From Paragordius varius (Eukaryota > Nematomorpha): 64,000 nucleotides of DNA. The notes beneath the pieces are model-generated. The model ran no database searches. It was not told the DNA's origin and was given only the letters and a program-made list of their open reading frames with translations. Numbering within the stretch: the stretch's first letter is position 1; each line of letters begins with the position of its first letter. The translations under genes and the position numbers were made by a program. Location of the stretch: the NCBI GenBank assembly GCA_964247055.1, contig OZ176054.1:2108001-2172000 (forward strand), read 5' to 3'. This document shows, piece after piece, positions 1-10,697 of this stretch.

Positions 1-366
1 GATACTAGATTTTCTAATTATTTGAAAAAAGCTGTAATGTATTAGATTAGTCTCTGTATCAATAATTATTTAATTAATTTGGGAGAATAATGCCAATTGA
101 TTTCTGCTTTTCTAACGGAAATAAAGGTCGGAAAAAGGGAAATAATAGTTTTAACAACTATATGATAAGATATGCGGTAAGGATCCCATTTGGTAGGAGA
201 ATAAAGCTGAACGGTAAAAAGTCTAAAATACAAACAACCGCCGCTAATTCCAGTTACGGTAAAAATAGGAACAAATAATTAATTGTAAAAAATCGTTCAA
301 AAAAGGTCATTTATGCCGACCAATGAATGCTCAAACAATGGGATTATTCCTCAATGATCTAGTATC
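1..366. other. Segment bounded by a 10-bp inverted repeat
   Basis: The window opens with GATACTAGAT (1-10), and the exact reverse complement ATCTAGTATC lies at 357-366. The interior is clearly richer in G and C than the flanking DNA (for example 170-260) and holds an open frame of 62 codons that resembles nothing I know. Two readings are possible. It may be a short non-autonomous DNA transposon with terminal inverted repeats, although the left flank and any target duplication are outside the window. It may instead be a structured RNA closed by a long-range helix. No Pol III box, known RNA motif or coding signature was recognised, so the call is only that the segment has paired ends. Confidence 0.3.
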
Positions 367-820
367 AATATATTTTAACAAATATAGTCATTGCGGATTT
401 GTATTGACCAAATTTTAATTTATTAAAATATTACATTTGTTAACCATGTTAAAAATTTTTGGCACAATTTATTTTGTATTAACAAGAGAAAAATAATATT
501 GCTTTACAGTTTTAAAAGAGGATATTTGATAATAATATACATCTAGTAAAAATTTGATAATTTAAAATCTCCCATTCAAAATAAATTTAAGGGCAACACA
601 AAGGGTATTATTATCTTAGGCAAAGTTTTTAATTGAAAACAATTATAACTTCCGAATATATTTTATTGTACTTATATTCTGATGTAAATTTCACGAACAA
701 AGAAAAAGCACATATAAACTCTATTTCATATAAAATTATTTTATTACACCAGATTTCAAAAAATATTCATAAAAAAAATATATTAGGCAAATAATGTATT
801 TATTGAATACAGATATAGGT
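367..820. other. Intergenic, H2B downstream side
   Basis: AT-rich DNA between the paired-end segment and the histone H2B 3' stem-loop. I see no open frame, RNA gene or repeat that can be supported here. Confidence 0.5.
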
Positions 821-836
821 AGCCCTAAAAAGGGCT
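821..836 (-). terminator. Histone 3' stem-loop of H2B
   Basis: Read on the minus strand this is AGCCCTTTTTAGGGCT, a 6-bp stem with a 4-nt T-rich loop, flanked by AAC and ACC. It lies about 65 nt downstream of the H2B stop codon. It matches the metazoan replication-dependent histone mRNA processing element bound by SLBP, which replaces a poly(A) tail. The same element, with GGCCC/GGGCC stems, follows H4 and H2A in this window. Confidence 0.93.
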
Positions 837-900
837 GTTGGGTGTTTAGTATAATGACATTATCGTCAATGTAGTAACAAAGCTATATAAATTTCAAAAT

Positions 901-1266
901 TTATTTAGAGCTCGTGTATTTGGTGACGGCCTTTGTGCCTTCAGAAACGGCGTGTTTAGCCAATTCCCCAGGTAACAAGAGACGGACAGCTGTTTGGATT
1001 TCCCGACTAGAGATGGTTGATCGTTTGTTGTAGTGAGCGAGGCGAGAAGCTTCAGCAGCAATACGTTCAAACAAATCATTGACGAAAGAATTCATGATGG
1101 ACATGGCCTTGCTAGAGATACCAGTGTCGGGATGAACTTGCTTCAAAACTTTGTAAATGTAGATTCCATAGGATTCCTTTCTAGATTTCCTTTTCTTGTG
1201 ATCTCCCTTGGCTACTTTAGGTTTGTGTGTCTTCTTGACGGCTTTTCCTGCTGGTTTAGGTGGCAT
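901..1266 (-). CDS. H2B: Core histone H2B (replication-dependent)
   Basis: Intronless 121-residue H2B, which pairs with H2A in the nucleosome core in the nucleus. Visible features are a Lys-rich tail ([12 protein letters not shown]), the histone fold with [20 protein letters not shown] and [20 protein letters not shown], the repeat-family signature [20 protein letters not shown], and the C-terminal AVTKYTSSK that carries the conserved ubiquitinated Lys. Length and fold are normal. SSREIQ, rather than the more usual TSREIQ, also occurs in flatworms and other lophotrochozoans. It is transcribed divergently from H4 with 312 bp between start codons, has a TATA-like box (TTTATATAAAT) near 1341-1350 on the minus strand, and ends in a histone stem-loop at 821-836. 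This points to S-phase, poly(A)-minus expression. Confidence 0.98.
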   Translation of the reverse strand: MPPKPAGKAVKKTHKPKVAKGDHKKRKSRKESYGIYIYKVLKQVHPDTGISSKAMSIMNSFVNDLFERIAAEASRLAHYNKRSTISSREIQTAVRLLLPGELAKHAVSEGTKAVTKYTSSK

Positions 1267-1890
<624 letters not shown>

Positions 1891-1970
1891 ATCCGGATTC
1901 AGTTTTGCAACTGTATACAAACTTGTCAAATATATACATCGTATTAATTTATACGAATACTTACCCCAAA

Positions 1971-1986
1971 GGCCCTTGTTAGGGCC
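1971..1986 (+). terminator. Histone 3' stem-loop of H4
   Basis: GGCCCTTGTTAGGGCC, a 6-bp stem with a TTGT-type loop, preceded by CCAAA and followed by ACC, about 80 nt after the H4 stop codon. This is the SLBP-bound histone mRNA 3' processing element. Confidence 0.95.
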
Positions 1987-3140
1987 ACCTAAATAAATTT
2001 TTTTCCATATATTCTGTCAATGTTATTGTTTTTTTTTACATGAAAACAGCTCAATTTTATATATACTGTGGATTAGTTATTTAATGTGTTGATTTTTATG
2101 GGCAAAGTTAGCGTTGCGATAAATTTTATATTTTCAGAATCTTGCAGCTTTTTTCCGAGCATCCTGAGTTTGCCTCAAATTTATTTTTTTTACCTATTCT
2201 CGTACCTTCTTTTATTCAAACCAAAATTAAGGTCAAAAAAGCATTATTTAATGACAAGTTTATGGTTTGTTAAACTATCCCCATTCATTATGGTTCAGTT
2301 ATTTCACATTATAATATCGTTCTCTAGCATGTTATCGCAAAAATTAATTAGCCGATAAATCTTTTGTTGCTTTGATAGTTTAAGTCTCATAAAACTGGAC
2401 ACAATAGCTGACATTTGTTATCCTTTTGACATTATTACGAATATCCATATTTTTAAACACTCATTTACATATACAATGAATGTCGTTGGTCGTTAAAACA
2501 CATTCAAAATAATTATAATATGTAATTTTAAAAAATAGAAAAAACTCACTTTTGTAACTAATCAATAATATATTTAGCTAATTAATGACCGATTCCTAAA
2601 TTTTACATATATATAATTTCGGCTTATTAGTATATCTATGGTAGACCACGGCCCTAAAGGTGCTTTTTAATGGTCCTGAATTATTTATTATTTTTTTGAA
2701 ATACTTAAGAGTATAAATATGTGTCAACATATGAATTTTAACGGAATTATATTATAATCGCTCTTTAAGATGAGAAAAAAAATTTTTTTTTGCGGAATTT
2801 AGTATTTGTTGAGTGCTATTGAGTGTTCTTAAATAGCCTTATAGAAAGATCCTGGCCGTTAAAAAATTTATTTTAAATATATATATACATACTTATAATA
2901 AACCTAATTGAATATTTAAAATTTTATTTGTACCTCTTCAAAAAATTTTCAATTATTCAAAAAAAAAAAGCGATAATAAATAAATTAATTCCATCTTTTT
3001 TATAAAGATTTAAGATTATAGTATTTATCTTTAGTTATTACAGCGTTTTTTTGGGGCACAAAAATCATTCAAAATATTTTTTTATTTTAATATTAAATTA
3101 GTGCGCCTAAAACAAACTATCCTGTATATCTCACAACAAA
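1987..3140. other. Intergenic spacer, H4 to H2A
   Basis: About 1.1 kb of AT-rich spacer. The open frame at 2086-2358 has no histone similarity and an AT-driven composition, so it is not called. A fragment near 2648-2665 (ACGGCCCTAAAGG) faintly resembles a reversed histone stem-loop but lacks a matching arm. No H3 or H1 gene or recognisable remnant was seen. Confidence 0.5.
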
Positions 3141-3283
3141 AACGCGCAAATTACCTCTCTTGTTTTTCATTGGCTAACAATTTGTGCGCAAACATAATTG
3201 CTATATAAAGGTTCACATTATCTCCTATTTTATCATTTCACGTTTTTTATACTTTCATCTCCTCAAATTAACATCATTCAAAC
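3141..3283 (+). promoter_or_regulatory. H2A promoter
   Basis: TATATAAAG at 3202-3210 lies about 75 nt before the H2A start, the same spacing as in H4. An inverted CCAAT (ATTGG) is at 3169-3173. GCGCAAA occurs at 3144-3150 and 3186-3192, the reverse complement of the TTTGCGC pair in the H2B-H4 promoter. The arrangement suggests common S-phase control of the three genes. Confidence 0.75.
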
Positions 3284-3658
3284 ATGACTGGCCGTGGCAA
3301 AGGTGGAAAAATAAAGGGAAAGGCAAAAAGCAGATCAAATCGCGCTGGACTTCAATTCCCAGTTGGTCGTATTCACCGTTTACTCCGAAAAGGAAATTAT
3401 GCAAGCCGCATTGGTGGAGGCGCCCCAGTTTATTTGGCCGCCGTGATGGAATACTTAGCCGCTGAAGTTCTTGAATTGGCTGGAAACGCTGCACGTGACA
3501 ACAAGAAGACTCGTATCATCCCAAGACATCTTCAACTAGCCATCCGCAACGATGAAGAATTGAACAAATTATTGTCTGGAGTTACCATAGCTCAAGGTGG
3601 TGTTCTCCCCAATATTCAAGCTATTCTTTTGCCAAAGAAGTCAGAAACTAGCCAATAA
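3284..3658 (+). CDS. H2A: Core histone H2A
   Basis: Intronless 124-residue H2A. It has the tail [20 protein letters not shown], the signature [15 protein letters not shown], the acidic-patch residues in [13 protein letters not shown] and [10 protein letters not shown], and the C-terminal region [14 protein letters not shown]. Two things differ from the common sequence. The L1-loop stretch reads NYASRIGGG where most H2As have NYAERVGAG, and the protein ends SETSQ, so its last two residues are an SQ dipeptide without the acidic-hydrophobic end of a true H2A.X motif. The start follows a conserved TATA spacing and a histone stem-loop lies at 3723-3738, so this is a replication-dependent gene rather than a polyadenylated variant. 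Confidence 0.98.
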   Translation: MTGRGKGGKIKGKAKSRSNRAGLQFPVGRIHRLLRKGNYASRIGGGAPVYLAAVMEYLAAEVLELAGNAARDNKKTRIIPRHLQLAIRNDEELNKLLSGVTIAQGGVLPNIQAILLPKKSETSQ

Positions 3659-3722
3659 GTATCTGAACAACGTGGAATGTATTTTATATTCATGTAAATC
3701 ACATACATGTTAATAACCCAAA

Positions 3723-3738
3723 GGCCCTTTTTAGGGCC
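3723..3738 (+). terminator. Histone 3' stem-loop of H2A
   Basis: GGCCCTTTTTAGGGCC, a 6-bp stem and 4-nt loop with CCAAA before and ACC after it, about 65 nt downstream of the H2A stop codon. SLBP-type histone mRNA end. Confidence 0.95.
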
Positions 3739-5528
3739 ACCTAAACCACACCAAATAAATTTTATATATTTTCATGTTGTATACATTTTTATTACTAAAT
3801 TGAAAACGATTCTTCAGAGTTTTGCTTTTCGTTCTAAAAATATACCATTTTTTATTATTTTGTGTAATCGATTTCTTTTGACAATTATAATGTCCCATAT
3901 TTACTTTCTTGAACGTTAATAACCAAGAAATTTTTGAAATGGATAGGATAGATCTACAAAAAGTTATTTTTATTTTGCACGGACTGTCCCTCCTTATACC
4001 TCGTTCACATTCGCATAAAAATATGACGGGCTTTCAAAAACTAATCCCACAAAGAGTAATGGTGAATAATTATGTATTTTTTTTTAAAAAAAGTTGCCAT
4101 ACTAAATATAAATAACTTAAAACCTATATATTGGGTCAAATTTAAAATGTATTACATTTCCTATTGGGGGTATTATACAGGTCACACAAGAGTATCTTGA
4201 TAAATGTTTCTAATAGAAAATACATCAGTGTTCTCAGGGGGTTGTAATGGGCTTTACGATCATTTAATAAATTGTTTTACACTTTTGTATAATTGCTTCA
4301 TAATGAAAAATCAAAAAATTTTCCCAAATTATAAATATGTTTTTTTGTGAAAGGTAAATGCTTCATTTTAAAAAATATTTAATTGCACGATAAATTAGAG
4401 GTTTAACATGCGGTCTTCTAATATGTTTTTGTAGCTTGCGAGTAGTTTTAAGAAAATTCGATATTTAAATAAAATTCATTTTAAACAAATTTTCTGAATA
4501 AGTGTATTTTATCAATAAACTAGCAAAAATAGTTTTACTTCGATTCAAATTGGAGTATCTAAATATCCCACACTAAATTTAAATTTTTTAAAAAGCTAGT
4601 GAAAGAAACGGTCGTAATTTATATTTATGCTTCTATCTTAATAAAAATTATGTAAATAAACAAAATTATCTAAATTAATGTTACCATATATTTTAAACTT
4701 TGACGCAGTACAAAATTAAAACATACTTTGCAGTTTTTACACCATCGGTGTGGTATATTACACAGTTTCCACAAAAATTTTAAATATATATATTCTGATA
4801 GGAAAACAGGATAATGGTGCTTGTGGTTAAAATTTTTAGATATGGCTTGAAAGTCTCAAATTTTTTGGTTCTTTTAAAATGGACTGTTCTATTAAAATAA
4901 ACGCGAAAATTCCGACATTGTGCAATAATTTTAAATATATGCTAAATATTGATATCAAGTAAATATATTTTTTTCATAAAATGCATTTCAAAATTTAATT
5001 TTTAGCAAAATTTTGTTGAAACGTCATACTATTTTAAGCATAATGGATACGAATATAAACGTTTGAGATGTTATACCATTTATATATATAATTCGATAAT
5101 GGTTAACATTTTTCTCTCACAGAATTTTGAGTAAAATATTCGTTCGTTTTCAAATTTATGTTAAACAAAAATGGTGTTTGTTACGAAAATTCACCAAAAT
5201 TCGCAAGCAAGCAAACAAACCTTTAAATTAAACAACCTGTAGTAATGTTCAGCATCATTGAATTATTTAGAAAAAGGGTTTTATTATATTTTAAAGCGTT
5301 ATACCGTTTCCATCATGCTTCAAAATAGTTTGAAAAACGCTTAACAAAATATCTCAAATTTGTTAATGCAAAAAAAGAAAACTCAAAAAATTTTAAGTAA
5401 TATCATACTCCCACCTAATGAGTAAACGTAAATAAAAACTCTTAATTTTTACGAAAAAAGGGTATTTCAAAATCATATGCCATATATAATACAGTTTAGT
5501 AGAGTCTCTTTTTACCTTTTTTTATTTA
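3739..5528. other. Intergenic, no gene seen
   Basis: AT-rich DNA after H2A. No supported open frame was found; 3909-4115 and similar frames have no recognisable content. A dispersed repeat lies at about 4853-4960 and is listed separately. The next recognisable item is the SINE that begins near 5529. Confidence 0.5.
4853..4960 (+). repeat. Dispersed repeat, copy 1
   Basis: Begins GAAAGTCTCAAATTTT and runs through AATAAACGCGAAAAT. It is homologous to 10698-10800, which has AAAAGTCTCAAATTTT and ATTAACGCAAAAAT in the same order and spacing, with roughly a quarter of positions different by eye. Family and ends are not known. The 10.7-kb copy sits beside hAT-like and MITE sequences, so a transposon origin is likely. 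Confidence 0.5.
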
Positions 5529-5672
5529 AGGGTAAGGGCTTAAAATTGTATCCGGACATGTGAAGGTAACACTCGCCTGCCCAGGGCTGACAGTGATGAT
5601 GGAAAAAATGCGTAGTTTCGGGGTTCGAACTCTGGCACGCAGAGTTAGAGTCCGGCGCCCTACCTACTATAC
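5529..5672 (-). mobile_element. tRNA-derived SINE, split by the hAT insertion
   Basis: Read on the minus strand, this has a Pol III A-box-like AGTAGGTAGGGCG (5668-5656) followed about 25 nt later by a B box, GTTCGAACC (5630-5622). The region between can be drawn as an anticodon arm with loop CTCTAAC, so the ancestral anticodon position would read CTA. A non-tRNA body follows (AGCCCTGGGCAGGCGAGTG near 5569-5587). The same body occurs at 19424-19448 in a complexin intron, which shows a dispersed family. The 5' end of the SINE lies beyond the hAT element, from 9559 to about 9590. The hAT landed next to the A box. Confidence 0.7.
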
Positions 5673-6047
5673 CAGGGGTGGCCAACGAGGTGACCGCGGT
5701 CACTTTCGTGACCGCGACAACTCAAAAAGTGACCGCCTGAAAATATTTTTTTTTAAAAAATTTTATTGATTTTTTTCGGATAGTTGGCTACTTCTGAGCG
5801 AATTTAAATTTAAAATACAAAAAAATACGGTTTAAATTAAAATAAACGTCTAAGAAAAGGGTGTAAAAAAATTATTTTATTAATTATAATTCATATGTGG
5901 AGCATTTGCATTAAAACTTAAAATCAGTCATTTCCCTTGAATATATCAAAACTTTGAGCAAAGCTTATTCATAAATCAGAAGCATAATCGTGAAGTTAGA
6001 TTTGATTTGATACACCAAAAGTAGGTTTTTAAAACTTATATTTTAGA

Positions 6048-7860
6048 ATGAGCCAAAAAAAGTTGTACAGATACAAGAAAGATTGGGAGCATGAATACTT
6101 TTTTATTATGATAAATGAAACATGCACCTGTCTAATATGCAATAGTACTGTTGCTTTGCCCAAAAAGTCAAATATTGAAAGACATTATAGATCTCTGCAT
6201 CCACATTACTCCAAAAACTACCCCTTACAAACTCAAGAACGCAACATTAAAGTAAAGGAATTAAAAGAACAATTATCCGCCTCACAAAATAGCATACTTA
6301 AATACAACAAAGACTATAAAAATGCTACGATTGCTTCATTCAAGGTAGCGGAAATACTCATTCGGAACAATAAGCCATTCCAAGATGGTGAAATATTTAA
6401 AGAAGCCTTTATTAGCGCTTGTGATATTTTATTTGAAAATTTTGATAACAAGAATAATATTATGACAGCTATTAAAAGCATAAGCTTATCGAGAAATACC
6501 GTTATGCGCAGGGCTGAAGATATTAGTAATAATCTTGATGAAATTTTACATGAAAATATTAATAACTGTATTTTTTTTCCTTGCAACTCGATGAGTCCAC
6601 CGATTATGTTGGAATCGCCCAATTATGCATTTTTATTCGTATGATATTCAGTGATTTATCTGCAAAGGAGGAATTATTAACTATAATACCTCTCCACGAA
6701 CGAACCAGAGGGCAGGATATTTTTGATTCTTTTTATAATATCACAGATACGAAACTTCCCATCGTAAAACTCGCATCTATAACTACTGATGGAGCTCCAG
6801 CTATGATTCGCGTTAACAACGGCTTTATCGCTTTATGTAAAAATCACAGTGCATTTCCCAAGTTCATTGATTACCATTGTATAATCCATAATCAAGTTTT
6901 ATGTTCAAAAGTTTTAAAATACCATCATGTAATGAACCCCTGTTTTAAAATTGTTAACGCCATTCGAACAAAAAGCTTGTCCCGCCGCCAATTTCGAATT
7001 TTGTTAAATGAGTGCGGCGTGGAATATGGAGAACTTTTATTACATACTGACGTAAGGTGGTTGAGTCGTGCCGCATTTTTAATTAGATTTAGGCAACTTT
7101 TACCACAAATAGAAAGTTTTTTAGAGAATTCTAAATTTTCATACCCTGAATTAAAAGATCAAGATTGGCTGCTTGATCTTGCATTTTTATGCGATATCAC
7201 GGAAAAATTGCATAACATCCAATTACAAGGAAAAGATAAAACAATAATGGATATGATGGGTGCTTTAAAATCTTTTAAGGAAACACTAACAGTAGTAGAA
7301 ACACAATTAAAAAACCGAGATTTAAAACATTTTTTTAATCTGGCAGCGGTGTTTGAAAAAATAGAGAATCTCTCTTTTGAAAAATATGCAGATGATATTG
7401 GTCTGCTTATTAATGATTTTGAAAAACGATTTTCATCTATAAATAAACTTGAAGACATCGCTATTTTTTTATCATGCCCATTTAATAATAATAATAATGT
7501 TGAATATATTGCTCAAAAACTCAGCCACTTTCTTGGTGTACCAAATTTAGCAGAGTTGGAAGAGGAATTAATAAATGTTAAATGCGATATCCATCTAAAA
7601 TCATTAGGATCAGATATATATTAATTTATAAATAAAGATAAATACCCCCATATTTGGAAAACCGCTGCATCATTCAATTCTTTTTTTGGATCCACATATT
7701 TATGTGAATCGGCTTTTTCAATTATGAATGCTATCAAAACTAAACAGAGGTCACAATTAACTAATAAACATTTAGAATCATGTTTGAGAATTGCTTTGAC
7801 TTCATTTGAACCTAATTTAGATAAACTTTCTGAATTTTTTCGCAGTCGGGCGTTTTAAAT
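6048..7860 (+). pseudogene. hAT transposase, GTF2IRD2/ZBED5/SCAND3-like clade, broken
   Basis: About 600 codons. Residues near 20-50 carry a BED-like zinc finger (CTCLICN then ERHYRSLHP). The catalytic region follows with LDESTD (near 6590), ITTDGAPAM and CIIHNQVL, HTDVRWLSR, and the C-terminal dimerisation motif FGSTYLCESAFSIMN (near 7690-7730). The frame shifts by one base in an 8-T run just before LDESTD (about 6571-6580), and a TAA codon at 7622-7624 interrupts it before the dimerisation domain; both sides align with family members. The protein would have bound the element ends and excised it. The frame ends with a stop near 7858. Start chosen at the first ATG before the zinc finger. Confidence 0.9.
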
Positions 7861-8045
7861 ATTTTTTTCTTTATTAAATATGGATGTTTATCGAGTTGTA
7901 TTTTCGCTTAGGAAAAAGCCGATTTACTAAAAAATATGTGGATAGAATTAAAACTGATACAATTTTAATGTACTCTTATTTATGTTCAAATTATGGTTCT
8001 AAATTGGAATGCTATTTTTTATTTCTTTTATTTTTTGTATCATAA

Positions 8046-9201
8046 CACTAGACAACAAATTTTAACTTTTTTTAACTGCCATTCTTGTAAATTTAAAATT
8101 TATTTCATTAAAGTACATAATTAGTATATCTGAAAAGAAAATTGGTCTAGCATGAAAGAATTTTTTTATATTAGAGTTTATCGATAATTTTTGGCCCCGA
8201 TTTAACATTAAACTTGAAATTTCGAAAATTTAAAGTTTTAAATATGAAGCCATGTATTTTATATCATTCGAAAGAGCGCAAAAAACTGAATCTTTTAAAT
8301 GGTAGTAAGTCATTTAAATCAATCGGATGTAAAAGTTATTTGGATTTAAATAGTCGAAATTTTCAATCCTTAAATAAGTCAAGAATTTTCACAGACCAAC
8401 TTAAGTAAGTCAAGAATTTTCACAGACCAACTAATTTGAAAATCATATAAATTATTTTAATATAATTATTAGGGTTATATTAGTATTTAATTTAAAAAAA
8501 ATGTTTGAAAAAGCTTTTGGTTTGCTTTTTAAATAAAAATTATTATTATCATAAATATTTTACCTCGTGGATACTAAAATGCATAGTTATAACTGTAAAT
8601 TTATTACATAATGGCTATAAAAGATCAAAATTACCTTAAACTTTGTTTTTATTTTTAAAATTTCAAAATTATAAGCCTTGTAAAGAAAATAAATTAATAT
8701 TGATGAGATGGTAATTTTTAAAAAACAAAAAACTTAAAAATGGCTGTTTTGAGTAACATCAAAGCAATAAAAAATGTTTTAATCAAAAAAAACTTTCTTG
8801 TGTTATCTTTTTTGGACATTCATCCTTCTCTAAATAAAGTTTGAGCTATTTTCATCCATTAGATTTAAAAATATAATAATTTAAAAAAATGCTCTCGCTT
8901 CGCGCGTTTGTCGCTCTTTGTGTCCAATATTAACTGTCGATTTAATACATATTAGTATGAATTTTATAGAGTTTTTAATACTCTTTCGAATGATATATTA
9001 CAAATGGGCATTACTTGTATATTTTTAAAGAAAAACATTTTTTAGTAAAATTTTGATAAAGAGGGCGCATAATCAAAAAAATCAAATTATACAAAATTCT
9101 TTCATCGAGTTATAATTTTTATTTCAGATTTACTGTTAGAATGATGCTAAATATCAGAAAATGCAAAAAACTCGAGTGGCAGAAAAATTTGTTGTCTAGT
9201 G
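8046..9201. mobile_element. CACTA-type non-autonomous transposon inside the hAT
   Basis: A 1,156-bp element with an 18-bp terminal inverted repeat, CACTAGACAACAAATTTT at 8046-8063 and its complement at 9184-9201. It is flanked by the 3-bp direct repeat TAA (8043-8045 and 9202-9204). The CACTA...TAGTG ends and the 3-bp target duplication are the hallmarks of the EnSpm/CACTA superfamily. Imperfect inverted repeats continue inside, for example ATCATTCGAAAGAG near 8261 and its complement near 8985-9000. No transposase is recognisable; the 64-codon frame at 8214-8408 is not similar to one. It lies downstream of the transposase stop, so it did not break that gene. Confidence 0.8.
8375..8432 (+). 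repeat. 27-bp direct duplication inside the CACTA element
   Basis: TAAGTCAAGAATTTTCACAG followed by ACCAACT occurs at 8375-8401 and again, identically, at 8406-8432, a 31-bp period. The perfect identity implies a recent slippage or repair event in an otherwise decaying element. Confidence 0.85.
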
Positions 9202-9713
9202 TAATGTATTCTCCCCTGTAATTTCAAATGCATTGTTTAAATTTTTATATTGTAAAATTTCATATAATAGAAATTTAATAAATAAATATTTTGAAGTGTT
9301 TTATGTTGGTTAAAAAATTAAGGTAGTTAATAACCCGTTGTCTTTTAATTAAAATTATTTTTGTATTTGGTTGATAGATAAAAAAATTACAATTTTAAAA
9401 TGGTTTAAACAAGTCACTCTAATCTGTAAAGCAGGTATATACATCATTTAAAGTGTTGATTGAGTTTTTTTGATAAATATTTCTGGGTGACCGCCAACTC
9501 TTTTTTTAACAAAAAAGCCAAAAAAAAGCTCGCGACAAAAAAAGTGTGGCCACCCCTGTACTATACTATATATAATAAATTTTAAATAAAAGTTACGGTA
9601 AAAATTTTCCATACAATTTTCGGTTTGATATTATAACAAAAAATTAACTTTCTAAACTTGATCAAACATTTATTCAAATATGATAAATAATTTTGTTAAT
9701 TTTAAATTTTTAG

Positions 9714-9869
9714 GCACCTCTTTTTGCGGAAGCCCTGAGTGAAAGAGCCATAGGCCTGAATCTTACGGTGGATTCTGAGATTTATAGTTTCGCCACTTCG
9801 CGAAAGCCTGCAATCATAAGCGGTTTGACCGATACAAAATCCAATTTTTATAATTCGAGCAGAAAATAA
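9714..9869 (+). CDS. Orphan C-terminal exon of an unrecognised gene
   Basis: After the acceptor-like AATTTTTAG (ending 9713) a 51-codon frame opens with APLFAEALSERAIGLNLTVD and ends SNFYNSSRK before TAA at 9867-9869. An AATAAA signal overlaps the stop region. Base composition is much less AT-rich than the surroundings and amino-acid usage looks like real protein, unlike nearby open frames. I do not recognise the family, and no upstream exon was found between H2A and this point; if the model holds, the SINE/hAT nest would lie in its last intron. It could also be a captured exon fragment. Confidence 0.45.
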   Translation, partial: APLFAEALSERAIGLNLTVDSEIYSFATSRKPAIISGLTDTKSNFYNSSRK

Positions 9870-10628
9870 AATATTAACCAATTAAAAATAGGCCAATCTT
9901 AGTTTTTTTACTGCAAAATGAACCATTTCTTTACAAATTATGGGTTTGTTTTTACAGAGGGAATATATCTTTGTTGAATAAATAAAAGGTAATTAATATA
10001 TAATTATAAATAATTAGATTTTTTTAAATAAGCAGTACAAAAGTGGGCGCAGTACAGTCGCAGTTTTTTTCTGAAAATCCAGTACTGTACTGCGAAAAAC
10101 AGCCTATCTGGTCACATTAATCTAAATAAGATTTTGTTTTGAAAAAAGTTCCATGTCAAACTAATCCGACGCCATTTTTATTTTACAAAATTTTTGCAAA
10201 ATATCGTCATCATTTTATTTGAAGGGTAAATATAAAACTAATTTTTTTTTACATCATAAATTGTTAGAGATAGAAAAGGCTATTTATTTTGCGTTATTTT
10301 TCAATTTTACCATTCCTCACATGTCACGTTGTCTAAATTTTTGCCTTTGGCTTTAACTTAAAATAATTATTATAAAGTTTTGAATAATTTTTTTTATATA
10401 TTTTGGTTAATTAATGTTATGTAAGTGCATGATTTTGCCATGGTTTCGATTGCCTCCATATTTTTTTAAGAAATTTATTTTAAACAGGCCTGGGGTATCT
10501 GATTACCCCAATTTAAATCGAAGGACTGAAATAAGTATGTTCTATCCAAGTGTTAATATACAGTATTTAGTTTTATATATGAAATCTAATAAAATACTTT
10601 TTAATGCTCTTATATTTCGCCTAAAAAT

Positions 10629-10663
10629 GCGGCCCACAAGGTCATTTGTGTTGGACACCCCTG
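10629..10663 (-). repeat. hAT-like transposon terminus
   Basis: On the minus strand the segment starts CAGGGGTGTCCAACACAAAT and continues to GGGCCGC. CAGGGGTGTCCAAC is a typical hAT end, related to but different from the 5673 element (CAGGGGTGGCCAAC). The base-pairs that follow on the plus strand, AACAGAGG, could be one 8-bp target duplication, but I could not find its partner or the opposite end, so the copy may be partial. A decayed relative of the inner part is present at about 39858-39890. Confidence 0.55.
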
Positions 10664-10697
10664 AACAGAGGAATTCAATTTTTTTTTAAATTGGGCT

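Larger units (their letters stand above)
5673..9558 (+). mobile_element. hAT-superfamily DNA transposon, complete ends
   Basis: A 3,886-bp element starting CAGGGGTGGCCAAC and ending GTGGCCACCCCTG, the typical hAT terminal inverted repeat. It is flanked by a perfect 8-bp target duplication, TACTATAC, at 5665-5672 and 9559-9566. It encodes one transposase (6048-7860) with two disabling changes. The right-hand 1.7 kb is mostly a second transposon (8046-9201). The sequence GTGACCGCGGTCACTTTCGTG just inside the left end and GTGACCGCCAACTC near the right end are subterminal repeats with GTGACCGC motifs. Intact ends and target sites suggest a fairly recent insertion. It should no longer move itself but could be moved by a relative. 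Confidence 0.95.

Noticed and set aside
90-278. 62-codon frame with Lys/Gly/Asn-rich product
   Set aside because: No recognisable family, biased composition, and it lies inside the paired-end segment. A chance frame is more likely than a gene.
2648-2665. Possible reversed histone stem-loop remnant (ACGGCCCTAAAGG)
   Set aside because: The complementary arm is missing and no histone coding remnant lies beside it.
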